A DNA stretch of 35,558 bases from Nocardiopsis halotolerans DSM 44410 (GCF_000341065.1 NZ_ANAX01000053.1:9730-45287), one strand, 5' to 3'. Positions 1-9,011 are shown, counted from the stretch's first letter. A program made the numbers and translations. Notes: generated by a model from the sequence alone, not told the origin.

Positions 1-1793
1 CTCTCACCGACGCTGCTGTCGCGCATGGGCGCCAGGGCGCGGCCCAGCCGGTCGGCCCAGGCCGCCGAGGGGACGTCGGCGCGCACGTCCTCGACGTTGT
101 CGTAGGAGGTGCGGCGCAGGCGCATGCCCTGCGGGGTGATGCTGACCACGGCCTGGCACTCCTCGGGGAGCAGGCGCTCCTCGGCGTCCAGGCACAGGAC
201 GTAGATGCCGACCTCGGGGCCCTCCCGCAGCAGCTGGACCACGCCGGGCAGGGAGCGGATGCGCCGGGCGCCGTCCAGCACCACCACGACCGCGGGCTGG
301 TCGGCGAGGTCGCGGCGGGCCTGCTGGCGCGCCTCCATGAGCATGAGCAGTTCGGAGACGCGGCGGGCGCAGGTGGTGGCGTCGATGCCGATGCGGCCGA
401 GTGAGAACTGGGGGCGGTCGCCGCGCAGGTGGGGCAGGTAGCGGGTCCAGCGCCAGCGGTTGTGGTCGCCCTCCATGGACAGCAGGTACAGGTGCAGTTC
501 GGCGGGGCTGTGCAGGGCGGCGAGCTGGGCGATCAGCCAGCGTTCCAGGGCCTCGGCGCCCTCGCCCCTCCCGGCCACGCCCACGACCCCGTTGTCCCTG
601 ACCGACACGCTCACCGGAACGTCGCGCATGTCCCAGGTGACGTCCCTGCGGTGCTCGTCCTTGGTGGGGTCGCTCAGGACCACCTGCGAGGGGATGCTGC
701 CGGTGCCCACGCGCAGCTGGGTGAAGTCCTCGTCGATCTGTCGGCGTTCCCACAGCCGGGCGCGCGGTCCGGTGGCCAGCAGCAGGACGGCGGCGGGGTC
801 GGGGCAGGTGTCGCGGAGCTTGCGCTGTTCGGCGACGAGGGCGTCGCGGGCGTCACGGGTGACGCGCTCCGTCTTCTCCTCGAACTCGGCGAGCTGGGTC
901 TCGTAGCGGGCCTTGGTGGTGCGGCGCTGCATGATCTGCATGAACAGCACCGAGACGGGGGCGAGCAGACCGATGAGGAGGTAGTGGGGCCGGTTCATGA
1001 TGAGCGCGCTGCCGACCGCCATGGTGATCGGCATGAGGATCATGAGGATCATCTGGACGATGGGCTTGTCCGGCGGCTCGGGCGGACTGGGCAGCTTGAA
1101 CTTGGTCCTGGTGGGCGCCGGATGCAGTCGGGGCGGCCGGTTGTAGTCCAGTCCGGTGCCGTCCTCGGAGTGGACCACGGACGCGTCGGGGCGGTGGTTG
1201 GGCCACACCTCGAAGAGGGTTCCGCCCAGGGTGAGCTGCTCGCCCTGCGGCCAGACGGTGTCGGGCCCGACCTCGTCGCCCTCCAGGGCGCAGCCCCGTC
1301 CGCCGCTCGTGTTCAGGATGGTGACGGTTCCGTCCGGGGCGACCCGGATCCGCGCCCAGTAACCGTCGGAGTCCACGACGAGCACGGCCACCTCGTCGTC
1401 CCCGATGACGTAGTCGCCGGGGTCGAGGCGGGCCACGCGTCCGGCGTCGGGGCCGGAGACCACACGGACCTCCACCACACCGGGCGGTTCGCCCTTGACC
1501 GGCGCGGGTCCGCCCACACCGACGAGCGAGCCGTCCAGGAAACCCGCGTCGGCCAGGGAGGAGGACGGGTCCACGACCTGGTCGCCCAGGTACAGCGGCA
1601 CCTCCTGGCCCGGTGCCCGGGGCAGGGTGCGCACCATCGGGTCGACGACCTCGGCGAGCTGACGCACCGTGGAACTGGGGTCGGCGTCGACGAGGACGTC
1701 CAGGCGCAGGGCCGAGGACGCCACGGGGCCGGTGCCGCCCGGGCCGTCCACGGCCGGACCGGTGGCTGGGGTCGCTGTGAAGAGGAGGCGCAC
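1..1793 (-). CDS. FHA-containing FtsK/SpoIIIE (EssC/EccC-like) type VII secretion ATPase, N-terminal part
   Basis: The C-terminal part lies beyond the window; 597 residues are visible. The frame is continuous from a GTG at 1793, preceded by GGAAG. Residues about 1-100 look like a small beta-rich ubiquitin/FHA-like domain, and about 115-200 form an FHA domain (YVIGDDE, a Gly-rich loop, LGGTLFEVWP). Two membrane segments follow at about 244-266 and 270-288, then a helical linker and the alpha/beta region that normally precedes the first FtsK ATPase module (GVAGRGEGAEALERW, then AVVVVLDGARRIRSL). In this family the protein is the membrane motor that drives WXG100 substrates. The N-terminal FHA plus twin-TM layout resembles EssC of Firmicutes more than typical actinobacterial EccC. 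The WXG100-like gene just upstream supports the role. The Walker motifs are outside the window, so ATPase function is inferred. Confidence 0.85.
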   Translation of the reverse strand, partial: MRLLFTATPATGPAVDGPGGTGPVASSALRLDVLVDADPSSTVRQLAEVVDPMVRTLPRAPGQEVPLYLGDQVVDPSSSLADAGFLDGSLVGVGGPAPVKGEPPGVVEVRVVSGPDAGRVARLDPGDYVIGDDEVAVLVVDSDGYWARIRVAPDGTVTILNTSGGRGCALEGDEVGPDTVWPQGEQLTLGGTLFEVWPNHRPDASVVHSEDGTGLDYNRPPRLHPAPTRTKFKLPSPPEPPDKPIVQMILMILMPITMAVGSALIMNRPHYLLIGLLAPVSVLFMQIMQRRTTKARYETQLAEFEEKTERVTRDARDALVAEQRKLRDTCPDPAAVLLLATGPRARLWERRQIDEDFTQLRVGTGSIPSQVVLSDPTKDEHRRDVTWDMRDVPVSVSVRDNGVVGVAGRGEGAEALERWLIAQLAALHSPAELHLYLLSMEGDHNRWRWTRYLPHLRGDRPQFSLGRIGIDATTCARRVSELLMLMEARQQARRDLADQPAVVVVLDGARRIRSLPGVVQLLREGPEVGIYVLCLDAEERLLPEECQAVVSITPQGMRLRRTSYDNVEDVRADVPSAAWADRLGRALAPMRDSSVGE

Positions 1794-1882
1794 GGTGGGA
1801 CTGCTTCCGGGTTCGTCGGGCAAAGGCGCGGGGCGTCCCGCCCGGACGCGTCATGGCCGGGCGGGACTGCGGGCGGCGCGGA

Positions 1883-2182
1883 TCAGCCGCCGCTCAGGCC
1901 CTCGCCCAGCTTCTGGTCGGTGTCGCTGAAGGTGTCGCCGACGGTCTTGACGTACTTGGCGATGCCCTCGAGCCCCTTGTTGACGCTCTCGAAGCCGCTG
2001 TTGAACTCCTCGAAGAACGGACGGAAGTGCTTCTCCGCGGCCGGGGTGCTGTAGCCGTCGGAGATCAGGCCGTCGACCCTGGACTTGATGGCGGCCATAC
2101 GCTCCTGGAACTCGGTGAAGTCCGACATGAGCGAGCTGGACGTTTCCTCCGTGCGGTCGGAGTCGACGTTGAACTGCGGCAT
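1883..2182 (-). CDS. WXG100-like small protein (ESAT-6 superfamily)
   Basis: The protein has 99 residues and is all-helical by eye: a helix over about 10-38, a break, then a second helical run over about 48-95, which is the size and layout of WXG100 proteins. The central turn reads DGYSTPAAE where W-x-G is expected, so the Trp-Gly signature is absent. FSDTD near residue 85 could stand in for the C-terminal Y-x3-D/E export signal. ATG 2182 has AGGAG upstream. It lies 89 bases upstream of the FtsK/EssC-like gene on the same strand and is probably co-transcribed with it. Expected role: secreted partner or substrate of the T7SS. Family assignment is good; the function is inferred from context. 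Confidence 0.8.
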   Translation of the reverse strand: MPQFNVDSDRTEETSSSLMSDFTEFQERMAAIKSRVDGLISDGYSTPAAEKHFRPFFEEFNSGFESVNKGLEGIAKYVKTVGDTFSDTDQKLGEGLSGG

Positions 2183-2358
2183 GTGCTTGTCTCCTGGAAG
2201 TCGGCGCCGGAGCCGCGCCCGTCGACGTGCTGACGGACGCCGCGGCCGGCTTGTCGATATTCATACAGGGGTGCCCCCGTTTTCAACACGCGGGTGTCGT
2301 CGGAGGCACCGGTCCGCCCGGAGCGGCGGTGTCTTCGGGCCTTCGTCCCGGTCCGCGG

Positions 2359-3024
2359 TCAACCGCCGGAGGGGGCGGATCCCGGCGGCAGGTACTCGCG
2401 CCGCCAGAACCACGCGGTTCCGGTGATCGCGTCGAACAGATCGAGGACGTCGGCGGTCTGGTCCACGTTGGGGCTCGAACAGCTCACCAGGATCCGCTTG
2501 TCCACGCCGGGGGCGCGGAAGGCCGTGTGCATCGCGACGGTACGCACGGTGGCGATGTCGCCGACATCGTAGTCGGCCACCCCGTAGATCCGTCCACAGA
2601 GGTCGGCGCCCGACTCCGGAAGGCTGACCACGGTCTTCTCCAGCCACGCTCCGGGGCGGTCGGTGGCCGCCGAGGTGTACACGTGCTCGACCAGCTTGAG
2701 GGGGTCCATGTCCTGTCCGGGCGGGGCCGTGAAGGCGAACACGCACATGTTGGCCAGGAGGAAGCCGTCGTCGTACTCCTCCATGACACCCGCCGCCGAC
2801 AGCAGTCCCGAGTCCGTCGTGTCCCTCAGGGAGGTCGTCATGTCCGCGAACACGTCGTTGAGCACGTCCATCTCCGCCGACCGCTCCCCGAACCGCGCGG
2901 CGGCCTGCGCCCGCATGTCCGCCAGTGCGTCACCGGACAGGTCGTACCGCGTCCAGTTGTCGGGCACGCGGACGTCGAAGCCGATCTCCTCGCCCGGGAG
3001 GTCCTCCTCGAACAGATAGGGCAC
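2359..3024 (-). CDS. Hypothetical protein of the T7SS-like locus (221 aa)
   Basis: I do not recognise the family. It starts at GTG 3024 after GGAGGAACACG, a strong ribosome site. It is acidic and mixed alpha/beta, with no signal peptide or membrane segment. Visible features are an N-terminal strand region (GFDVRVPDNWTRYDL), a central helical stretch (about 25-70), then strands around MCVFAFTAPPGQ and ILVSCSSPNVD and a C-terminal helix ending in WFWRREYLPPG. Its overall look recalls Mog1/PsbP-like fold proteins, several of which act as chaperones or adaptors, but that is only a resemblance. Its place between two small helical T7SS-type genes suggests a cytosolic accessory factor, perhaps a chaperone for the large neighbour. 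Confidence 0.8.
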   Translation of the reverse strand: MPYLFEEDLPGEEIGFDVRVPDNWTRYDLSGDALADMRAQAAARFGERSAEMDVLNDVFADMTTSLRDTTDSGLLSAAGVMEEYDDGFLLANMCVFAFTAPPGQDMDPLKLVEHVYTSAATDRPGAWLEKTVVSLPESGADLCGRIYGVADYDVGDIATVRTVAMHTAFRAPGVDKRILVSCSSPNVDQTADVLDLFDAITGTAWFWRREYLPPGSAPSGG

Positions 3025-3239
3025 CGTGTTCCTCCTCCGATCTCCCGCGCGCGGGCCGGATCGTGTGGTCGATGTGTCGGGCCGGGTGGGTCGCCCGAAT
3101 ACGTCGCCGGGGGTGGCTGGGGTGCTCCGGCCCCGGACGGTCCCGTCCTCACGGCGAGGTTCGACGACCGGGGTGCGCCGGGGGCACGAGAGGCGTCCCG
3201 GCGAACGGGGCGGGCCGGTGACCCCCTTCGGTCACCGCG

Positions 3240-3569
3240 CTAGACCTGGACGTTCGGCGGGGGGCCGGACCCCTCGTCGCCCTTGAGCTCGTTGCCCAGG
3301 TCCTCGTCCACCTTGTGGAAGCTCTCGATGACGGGGTCGATGGCCTCCTTGAGCTTGCCCATGTCGTTGGCCATCCGGTCGAAGACCTCGCGGCTGTCGT
3401 CGACGTAGTTCCGGGCCTCGTCGACCAGCCGGGAGGGTCCGAGGTCGTCCAGGTACCGGGCCGGGTCGGAGTGCTCACCCTCGAACCGGGTCCTGATGGT
3501 GTTGAGGGCGGTACTGATGTCCCCCAGTTCGTCGGTGTTGATCACGACGTGGGTACGTGGTCCGGCCAT
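3240..3569 (-). CDS. EspC/WXG100-like small helical protein
   Basis: The protein has 109 residues and starts at ATG 3569 after GGAGGAACGCC. It opens with a short strand (HVVINTDEL), then forms two long helices split near LGPSRLVDEARNYVDD, and has an acidic, Gly/Pro-rich tail. The pattern of an initial hydrophobic-Asp segment, an LG-P turn, then a helix carrying conserved aromatics at i and i+7 fits the EspC-like small partners found beside actinobacterial T7SS substrates. It ends just upstream of the 221-residue gene and begins 51 bases after the stop of the 1759-residue gene, so it is probably its co-expressed partner. No cysteines. The role as a co-secretion partner is inferred. Confidence 0.75.
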   Translation of the reverse strand: MAGPRTHVVINTDELGDISTALNTIRTRFEGEHSDPARYLDDLGPSRLVDEARNYVDDSREVFDRMANDMGKLKEAIDPVIESFHKVDEDLGNELKGDEGSGPPPNVQV

Positions 3570-3620
3570 GGCGTTCCTCCTTCACTGGGTGTTGTCACAC
3601 GGTATGCGGGGGTCGTGACC

Positions 3621-6600
3621 CTACGGGTTCTTCGCGGCCTCGATCCGCGCCTTGAGGTCCCTCTCCATGGCCTCGATCCTCTCCTGTCCGGACAGGTGCT
3701 CGTAGTCGGCCAGGAACTCCGGGGGCAGCTGGCCGGGCGGGGGAAGGCGCCCCTCCTCCAGGTGCTTGAGAGCGTCCTCCTGCTGGGCCAGTTCGTGGGC
3801 CTCGGGGTCGAACTCCTGGAGGAAGCCGTCCTTGAGGTCGTTGGCCATCTGCGCGCCACCGGTCTTCATCAGCGTGCGGGAGAGGAGCTGGCCCGCGCCG
3901 CCCTCGGGCACGCCCTGCTGACCGATCAGCCTGCCCTCGCCCATGGCCTGGTAGCCGTTGCCGACGAAGGTGCTGAGGTGGGTGGCCAGGGTCGTGACGT
4001 CGAGGTCCTTGCCCTGCATGAGGTCGAGGGCCAGGCCGCCCAGGGCGTTGAACGCGACCGCCCGCAGCTCCGTGAAGGCCGACGTCCACGACATGTCCCT
4101 GCGGAAGGCCCCGAGCTCCTGACTGGCGCGGTCGATCGCGCCCTGGTCGCCGGACTCCCGGGCGGTCCGCAGGTCCCTGGACAGGTCGGCCAGGTCGGTC
4201 TTGTGCCCCCAGTGCCCGGACGTGAGGTTGCCGTCGGCGCTGAGCTGGTGCGACTCCTCTCCCCGCACCCGGTAGTTGCGCGTGTTGGTCCGACCGTCGA
4301 AGTCCACGCCCACGCCCCAGCTCTCGTTCTCCGCACCGCCGGTGCGGTTGATCCGGGACTCCACCGCGCCGTCGTCACCGATGTGGGTGCGCGTGGTGTC
4401 CACGACGCCGCCGTCCTCCCGCCGCCCGTGGATCTCCAGGGTCCTGTTGCCGCTCTCGCGCACGGTGGTCTGCGCTCCGTCACGGTCGACCCGCGTGGTG
4501 GGAAGGCCGTTGCGGTTGAAGTCGACGGTCTCACCGCCGCTCCGGTAGGTCACGCCGCCGTCCGGACGCAGGACGACGCTCGTGCCGTCTCGTCCGGTGA
4601 CGCGGACCTCGCCGTCGGGTTCGACGCGGACGCGGTTGTCGCCCTGTTGGACGACCCGGGGCCCGTCGGCGTCGGGGGTCAACGGCTGCCCGTCGGGACC
4701 GGTGAGGCCGCCGTCGGCGTCCCTGCGCACGAGGGTGTCCGGGCCGTCCGCGACGTGGACGGCACCGTCGCGTCCGGGACCCCTGGTCAGGCTGGGACCG
4801 GAACCGCGGGGCTCAACGGTGTGGTTGCGCTCGCCGACGGACCCCGTGCCGGAGACACGCAGGCGCTCCCCCTCGACGGTGGTCTCTCCGTCGTCCCTGC
4901 GGGTGACGGTCGGGGCCCCCTCGCTGACGCGGACCTCGGTGTCGCGTCCCCCGTGCGTGCCGTTGCTCTGCGTGGCGGAGAAGCCGTGCGGGCTCGTGAC
5001 ACCGCTCTCCCCCGTGGAGGGGTCGCGGGTCATCGTCGGCCCGTTCACCACCGGCGCGGAGGCGTGCCGCTGGTAACTGTTCTCGACCGTGTAGGCGTTC
5101 CCGTCCCGGGTCACCCTGGGCTCGGTCTGGTTGACCGGTCGGGGAGCGTCGGACCCCCGCTCCTGCCTGGTGGGCCCGTCCGCGCCGAACGACTGGCTCA
5201 CACCGTCGCGGTCGACGTGCAGGTGGCCGTCCGCGTCGCTCCGGCCGTGACGGATCCGGACGGCGTCCGGATCGTCGGCACCGCCCCGCCGGTAGGTCGC
5301 TCCCGAGTCGTCGGCGGTGACCGTCCGACCGGATCCCTCGACGGTGAAGCCGTCGGGCCTGGCGGTGACGGTGCCGTTCTCGCCGTCGGAGACGGCACGG
5401 CCGTCGGAGTGCAGGGTCTGGTGCCCCACGTCGATGTCGTTGACGTCGACCCTGGACGGTCGCCCGTTCTCGTCGAAGCCGATCCGGTGGGTCTGCCCCT
5501 CGGGGGAGGTGACCCGGATCCCGTCCGGCTGGATCAGCGCGTTCGGTCCGCCGTCACCCCCGTCGACGCGCACCCCGCTCCGGGTGTCGCCGATCGTGGT
5601 ACCCGACCGGTCGGTCACGGTGGTGCGGCCCGCTCCGGTCTGGTGGCCGCTGATGCCGTCTCCCGCCGTGAAGGAGACGTCGTCGCCGCGCCCGCCGGGC
5701 ATGCGCGAGGACAGCCCGGTCTGGGGACGGGACGTGATCCGGTGGTCCGGGCCGGTGCCGCCGTGGACCTCGCGTCCGGGGCCGGAGCCGACCGACCAGC
5801 CGTCGGCGGCGGTGCCGTCGCGCACCTCGGTGCGCTCCCCCGACACGGTCACGTTGCGCTGACCGTCGGTCAGGGTCACGTCGTCACCGCCGCGTGTGAC
5901 GTCCATACGTCCGGCGTCGCCGTGGCTGACGGTGACGCCGTCCGTCACACGGACGGTTCCCGTGCCCGCCGAGTGCTCGGCGACGGTGCCGCCCCCGGCC
6001 GCGTCGTCCGTGGTCCGCGCGGTCCCGTCCGGGGAGACGCTGGTGTCCAGTCCGCCGCCGCGCACGGTGTGCGTACCGTCGGGGGAGCGGACGGAGGAGT
6101 ACCCGTTGGGAGCGCTGGCCTCGACACCGTCGCGGCCGGAGCCGACCCGGTGCCCGCCCGCCTCCATGCGCACGCCGCCGTCACGGGTGTGCGTGACGCT
6201 CAGCGACTCGCCCCGCGTGTTCGGGGGCGCCGTGAGGGTCACGTCCCCGCCGTTCGCGTGCAGGGTCATGCCCTCACCGGTGCGGACGGGCAGTCCCGCG
6301 CCGGGGGCGACCGTGGTTCCGTCCCGCGAGGTGAACACCGGCTGCCCGGTGGCCGGGTCGGTCCGCAGCGGCGGCGTGGGCGTCTGGCCGCCCGAGGGAA
6401 CCGGTGTGCCGTCGGCCGTGTAGTCCCGGCGTCCGCCCTGGCCGTCCGAGACGGAGAGCGAGCCGTCCGGGTTGCGGACGAAGTCCGGCCCCCGGACCGT
6501 GCCGTCCGGGGAGACGGTGACCGAGCCCGAGACCAGGTCGCCGTCGGCGGTCCGGTGGGCGGTCGCGCCCGTCGCGTCGTGCCGGTAGGCGGCGGTGCCG

Positions 6601-8900
6601 TCCGGGGCGACCGTGGCGTTCGCGCCCGCCGCCGTGGCACTCCCCTCACCGGAGGCCGACAGGTCGAGCCTGACGGAGTCCTCGGGCCGCCCGCCGCCGT
6701 CCCGCCCGGTGCTGACACCGGCGCCCGTCGCCGTGACGTCGGAGCCGCCGTCCGACGCCCGTACGGTGCCCGTGTCCGCCCGGTAGTCGTGCCCGGCCCC
6801 GGACCCCGTGGAGACGGTGTGCCCCTGGCCGTCCACTGACGCCGTACGCCCCGTGTCGGGGTCGCGGACGACACTCGGCCCGGCCCCGTCCGGGGACAGG
6901 ACGACCTGGGGTCCGTCCGTGCCGACCCTGAGCTGGGTCGGGTCGGCGCCCCGAGCGGAGACGGCCACGGGCTCGCCCGCGTCGCGGGGCGTCCTGACGT
7001 CGAGCCCGCCGCTGGCGATGTCGGTCCCGCTGGCGTCCCGGGTGACGGTCGTGCCACCCGCGCCGTCCGGAACGGTGATCTGCCCGTCGCGGTAGGAGGC
7101 GCCCGGGGTGCCGTCCGGGTTGGTCAGGTCCAGGCCGTTGGCGCGGCCCGACTCGCCGCGCGGCACGGTGACACCGCCGCCGGAGTCGTTCACCTGGAGC
7201 GTGGTGGCGTCGGTGCGCACGTTGGTGTCACCGCCGACCACCGCCTCGCCCGAACTCCGGACGTCGAGGGTGAGGCCCGGGTTCTCCGGGTCGCCGGAGG
7301 GCGCCGTGTAGAGGACGGAGGGCTCGGCGGCCTGGGAGCGGTCGAACCGGATCTCACCGAAGTCCCCCGTGCTGACGCTGGCGTCCCCGGAGACGATGGT
7401 GGTGACCGGGTTCTCGCCCGAGGTCAGCGAGGTACTTCCGGCGTTCGGTTCGGTGTCCACCTGGAAGTGCGCCACCGAACCGGGCTCCCCGCCGGTGACG
7501 GAGGCCGAGGAGAGCCCTCCGGACGGGTCCACCGTGGTGGACATCCGCGTGCCGTCGGCCGCCGTGGTGTCCAGTGTCGTTCCGGAGGACGGATCGGTGG
7601 TGACCGTCGTGACACCCTCCGGCGTGGTGACCCTGGACGGCCCGTCGGAGGAGAAGTCGGTGTCCACGCCCGCGAGGCTGCCCTGGGAGGGATCGGCGCC
7701 GGGTGTGTTGACGCCCAGTGGCGGCACCCCGTTCTCGCCGGTACCCACGAGGGGGCCCGAGCCGATCAGGTTGTGGTCGTTGGCGACGTTGAAGCCGCTG
7801 CCGAGGACGTTGGTCGCGAAGCCCGTCAGGAGTTCCTGGCCCAGGTCGATGTCGTTGCCCGCGGCCGCGTTGACGGCGACGGACCCCGCCGTTCCGATGG
7901 CCGTGTCGCGGGTGACCTGGAGTGCCGTGTCGACGGCGAGGCTGGTCTTGGGCCCGACGAAGGTCCCCTCCCGGATCGAGCGCATGGTGTTGCCGGTCCG
8001 GTTGACGACGTTGGTGACCGTGGTCCCCGCCCGGCTGGTGCGCAGGGTGTGGGCCCCGTTGCGCAGCGAGGTCGTGCTCAGTCCGGGAACACGGTTGGCG
8101 ACGCGGGTGGCGCCCCGGCCCATCGCGCCCAACGCGACACGGCCGCCGCGCAGCGCGACCGCGCCGGGGACGACGGAGAGGACGTCGAGCCCCAGCGTGA
8201 CGAAGGTCTCCAGGTTGAAGCCGAGCTTGCCGTCCCGGTGGAGCTGGGTGGCGCTGACCAGGAGGGAGAACACCCCCAGGGCGATCGCGAAGCCGATTCC
8301 CGGGATGAAGATCGCCGCGATACCCGCGACGATCATGGCGACGGCGTAGACGAGCGGATTCTCCTCGATCCACTCGACGACCTCGTTCCAGAAGTCCCAG
8401 AGCTTGCGCCCGAACCCGCGCTGGGCCTCGTCCAGGGCGTTGACCGCCTTGTCGACCGCCGTCTCCATGTCCCCGAGGACGGCGTTCAGGTCGCTGACGT
8501 AGCCGTGCTTGGGCGCGGCGTCGTCCTTGTCCCAGTCCTCCTTGTCCTCCAGGGCGTCGTAGGCCGCGGCCGCGTTCTCCACCACGGTCAGGCTGCGGGT
8601 GCGCACGTCCTCCAGGGCGGTCTCCCAGTCGCGGAACGCGGCGTGGGCCTTGCCGTAGGAGTCGCTGGCCTCGTCCAGCAGCTTGGGCAGCTGGTTGACC
8701 AGTTCCTTGAGGGCGTCGATGGTCGCGCCCTTGCCGAGGTCGCCCCGGTCCAGCTTGCGGATGTCGTTCGCCGCTTCGTGTGCCGCGTCGCTGACGGTGT
8801 CGTAGTACGTCTTGAGGCCGGCCGCGGACGTGCTGTCCCAGGGGATGGGGTCACTGGCGTGGTCGAGAAGGTCCCACCGCTTGTGGCGATGATTCGTCAC
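3621..8900 (-). CDS. Giant repeat-rich putative T7SS-secreted protein (1759 aa)
   Basis: I chose GTG 8900; an in-frame GTG at 8993 would add 31 Arg-rich residues with the only Cys. Residues about 9-120 are helical and match the putative T7SS signal domain of actinobacterial polymorphic proteins (DPIPWD motif, then Tyr/Trp-spaced helices). A hydrophobic stretch lies at about 183-218, followed by a second apolar region that recalls pretoxin membrane segments. From about 395 to about 1500 the chain is low-complexity, beta-rich and built of irregular 15-25 residue units with DG-turns and T-V-T strands (for example VSPDGTVRGPD, VRVEPDGEVRVTG). The last ~230 residues are helical and charged. I find no Cys and no recognisable nuclease, deaminase, ADP-ribosyltransferase or protease motif. 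Likely a cell-surface or secreted effector or adhesin of the neighbouring T7SS; its activity is unknown. Confidence 0.85.
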   Translation of the reverse strand: MTNHRHKRWDLLDHASDPIPWDSTSAAGLKTYYDTVSDAAHEAANDIRKLDRGDLGKGATIDALKELVNQLPKLLDEASDSYGKAHAAFRDWETALEDVRTRSLTVVENAAAAYDALEDKEDWDKDDAAPKHGYVSDLNAVLGDMETAVDKAVNALDEAQRGFGRKLWDFWNEVVEWIEENPLVYAVAMIVAGIAAIFIPGIGFAIALGVFSLLVSATQLHRDGKLGFNLETFVTLGLDVLSVVPGAVALRGGRVALGAMGRGATRVANRVPGLSTTSLRNGAHTLRTSRAGTTVTNVVNRTGNTMRSIREGTFVGPKTSLAVDTALQVTRDTAIGTAGSVAVNAAAGNDIDLGQELLTGFATNVLGSGFNVANDHNLIGSGPLVGTGENGVPPLGVNTPGADPSQGSLAGVDTDFSSDGPSRVTTPEGVTTVTTDPSSGTTLDTTAADGTRMSTTVDPSGGLSSASVTGGEPGSVAHFQVDTEPNAGSTSLTSGENPVTTIVSGDASVSTGDFGEIRFDRSQAAEPSVLYTAPSGDPENPGLTLDVRSSGEAVVGGDTNVRTDATTLQVNDSGGGVTVPRGESGRANGLDLTNPDGTPGASYRDGQITVPDGAGGTTVTRDASGTDIASGGLDVRTPRDAGEPVAVSARGADPTQLRVGTDGPQVVLSPDGAGPSVVRDPDTGRTASVDGQGHTVSTGSGAGHDYRADTGTVRASDGGSDVTATGAGVSTGRDGGGRPEDSVRLDLSASGEGSATAAGANATVAPDGTAAYRHDATGATAHRTADGDLVSGSVTVSPDGTVRGPDFVRNPDGSLSVSDGQGGRRDYTADGTPVPSGGQTPTPPLRTDPATGQPVFTSRDGTTVAPGAGLPVRTGEGMTLHANGGDVTLTAPPNTRGESLSVTHTRDGGVRMEAGGHRVGSGRDGVEASAPNGYSSVRSPDGTHTVRGGGLDTSVSPDGTARTTDDAAGGGTVAEHSAGTGTVRVTDGVTVSHGDAGRMDVTRGGDDVTLTDGQRNVTVSGERTEVRDGTAADGWSVGSGPGREVHGGTGPDHRITSRPQTGLSSRMPGGRGDDVSFTAGDGISGHQTGAGRTTVTDRSGTTIGDTRSGVRVDGGDGGPNALIQPDGIRVTSPEGQTHRIGFDENGRPSRVDVNDIDVGHQTLHSDGRAVSDGENGTVTARPDGFTVEGSGRTVTADDSGATYRRGGADDPDAVRIRHGRSDADGHLHVDRDGVSQSFGADGPTRQERGSDAPRPVNQTEPRVTRDGNAYTVENSYQRHASAPVVNGPTMTRDPSTGESGVTSPHGFSATQSNGTHGGRDTEVRVSEGAPTVTRRDDGETTVEGERLRVSGTGSVGERNHTVEPRGSGPSLTRGPGRDGAVHVADGPDTLVRRDADGGLTGPDGQPLTPDADGPRVVQQGDNRVRVEPDGEVRVTGRDGTSVVLRPDGGVTYRSGGETVDFNRNGLPTTRVDRDGAQTTVRESGNRTLEIHGRREDGGVVDTTRTHIGDDGAVESRINRTGGAENESWGVGVDFDGRTNTRNYRVRGEESHQLSADGNLTSGHWGHKTDLADLSRDLRTARESGDQGAIDRASQELGAFRRDMSWTSAFTELRAVAFNALGGLALDLMQGKDLDVTTLATHLSTFVGNGYQAMGEGRLIGQQGVPEGGAGQLLSRTLMKTGGAQMANDLKDGFLQEFDPEAHELAQQEDALKHLEEGRLPPPGQLPPEFLADYEHLSGQERIEAMERDLKARIEAAKNP
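6006..6011. other. Interior of the giant gene's beta-repeat region (marker for the antisense frame)
   Basis: No separate element is called inside the giant gene. A long plus-strand open frame runs antisense through 3315-6839, but its composition is what this GC bias produces opposite a Gly/Asp/Thr/Val-rich gene. It is treated as a shadow. Confidence 0.3.
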
Positions 8901-9005
8901 GTCCGCCCCACTCGCTTTCCGTGTCCTCGTCCACGCTCCGGCCCGTCCCCGCCCACAGGTGGTCTCCTGGCCGCGCGGGGCTCTAGGGTGCACTGTGGAC
9001 CCGAC

Positions 9006-9011
9006 ATACTA
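9006..9011 (-). promoter_or_regulatory. Possible -10 box for the giant gene
   Basis: On the minus strand TAGTAT sits about 105 bases upstream of GTG 8900 in the 247-base divergent gap (8901-9147). No convincing -35 lies 17 bases upstream, so this is only a candidate. The same gap must also hold the promoter of the LysM gene at 9148. Confidence 0.25.

Noticed and set aside
429-2054. 541-codon plus-strand frame
   Set aside because: Shadow of the FHA-FtsK and WXG100-like genes; composition is His/Gly/Val-rich with no domain.
3315-6839. 1174-codon open frame on the plus strand, antisense to the giant gene
   Set aside because: The sense frame has T7SS-type domains and a ribosome site. The antisense product is Val/Gly/Arg/Asp-rich in the way GC bias creates, with no ribosome site or domain.
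8901-8993. Upstream GTG start for the giant protein
   Set aside because: It would add 31 Arg-rich residues containing the only Cys, ahead of the conserved-looking helical domain.
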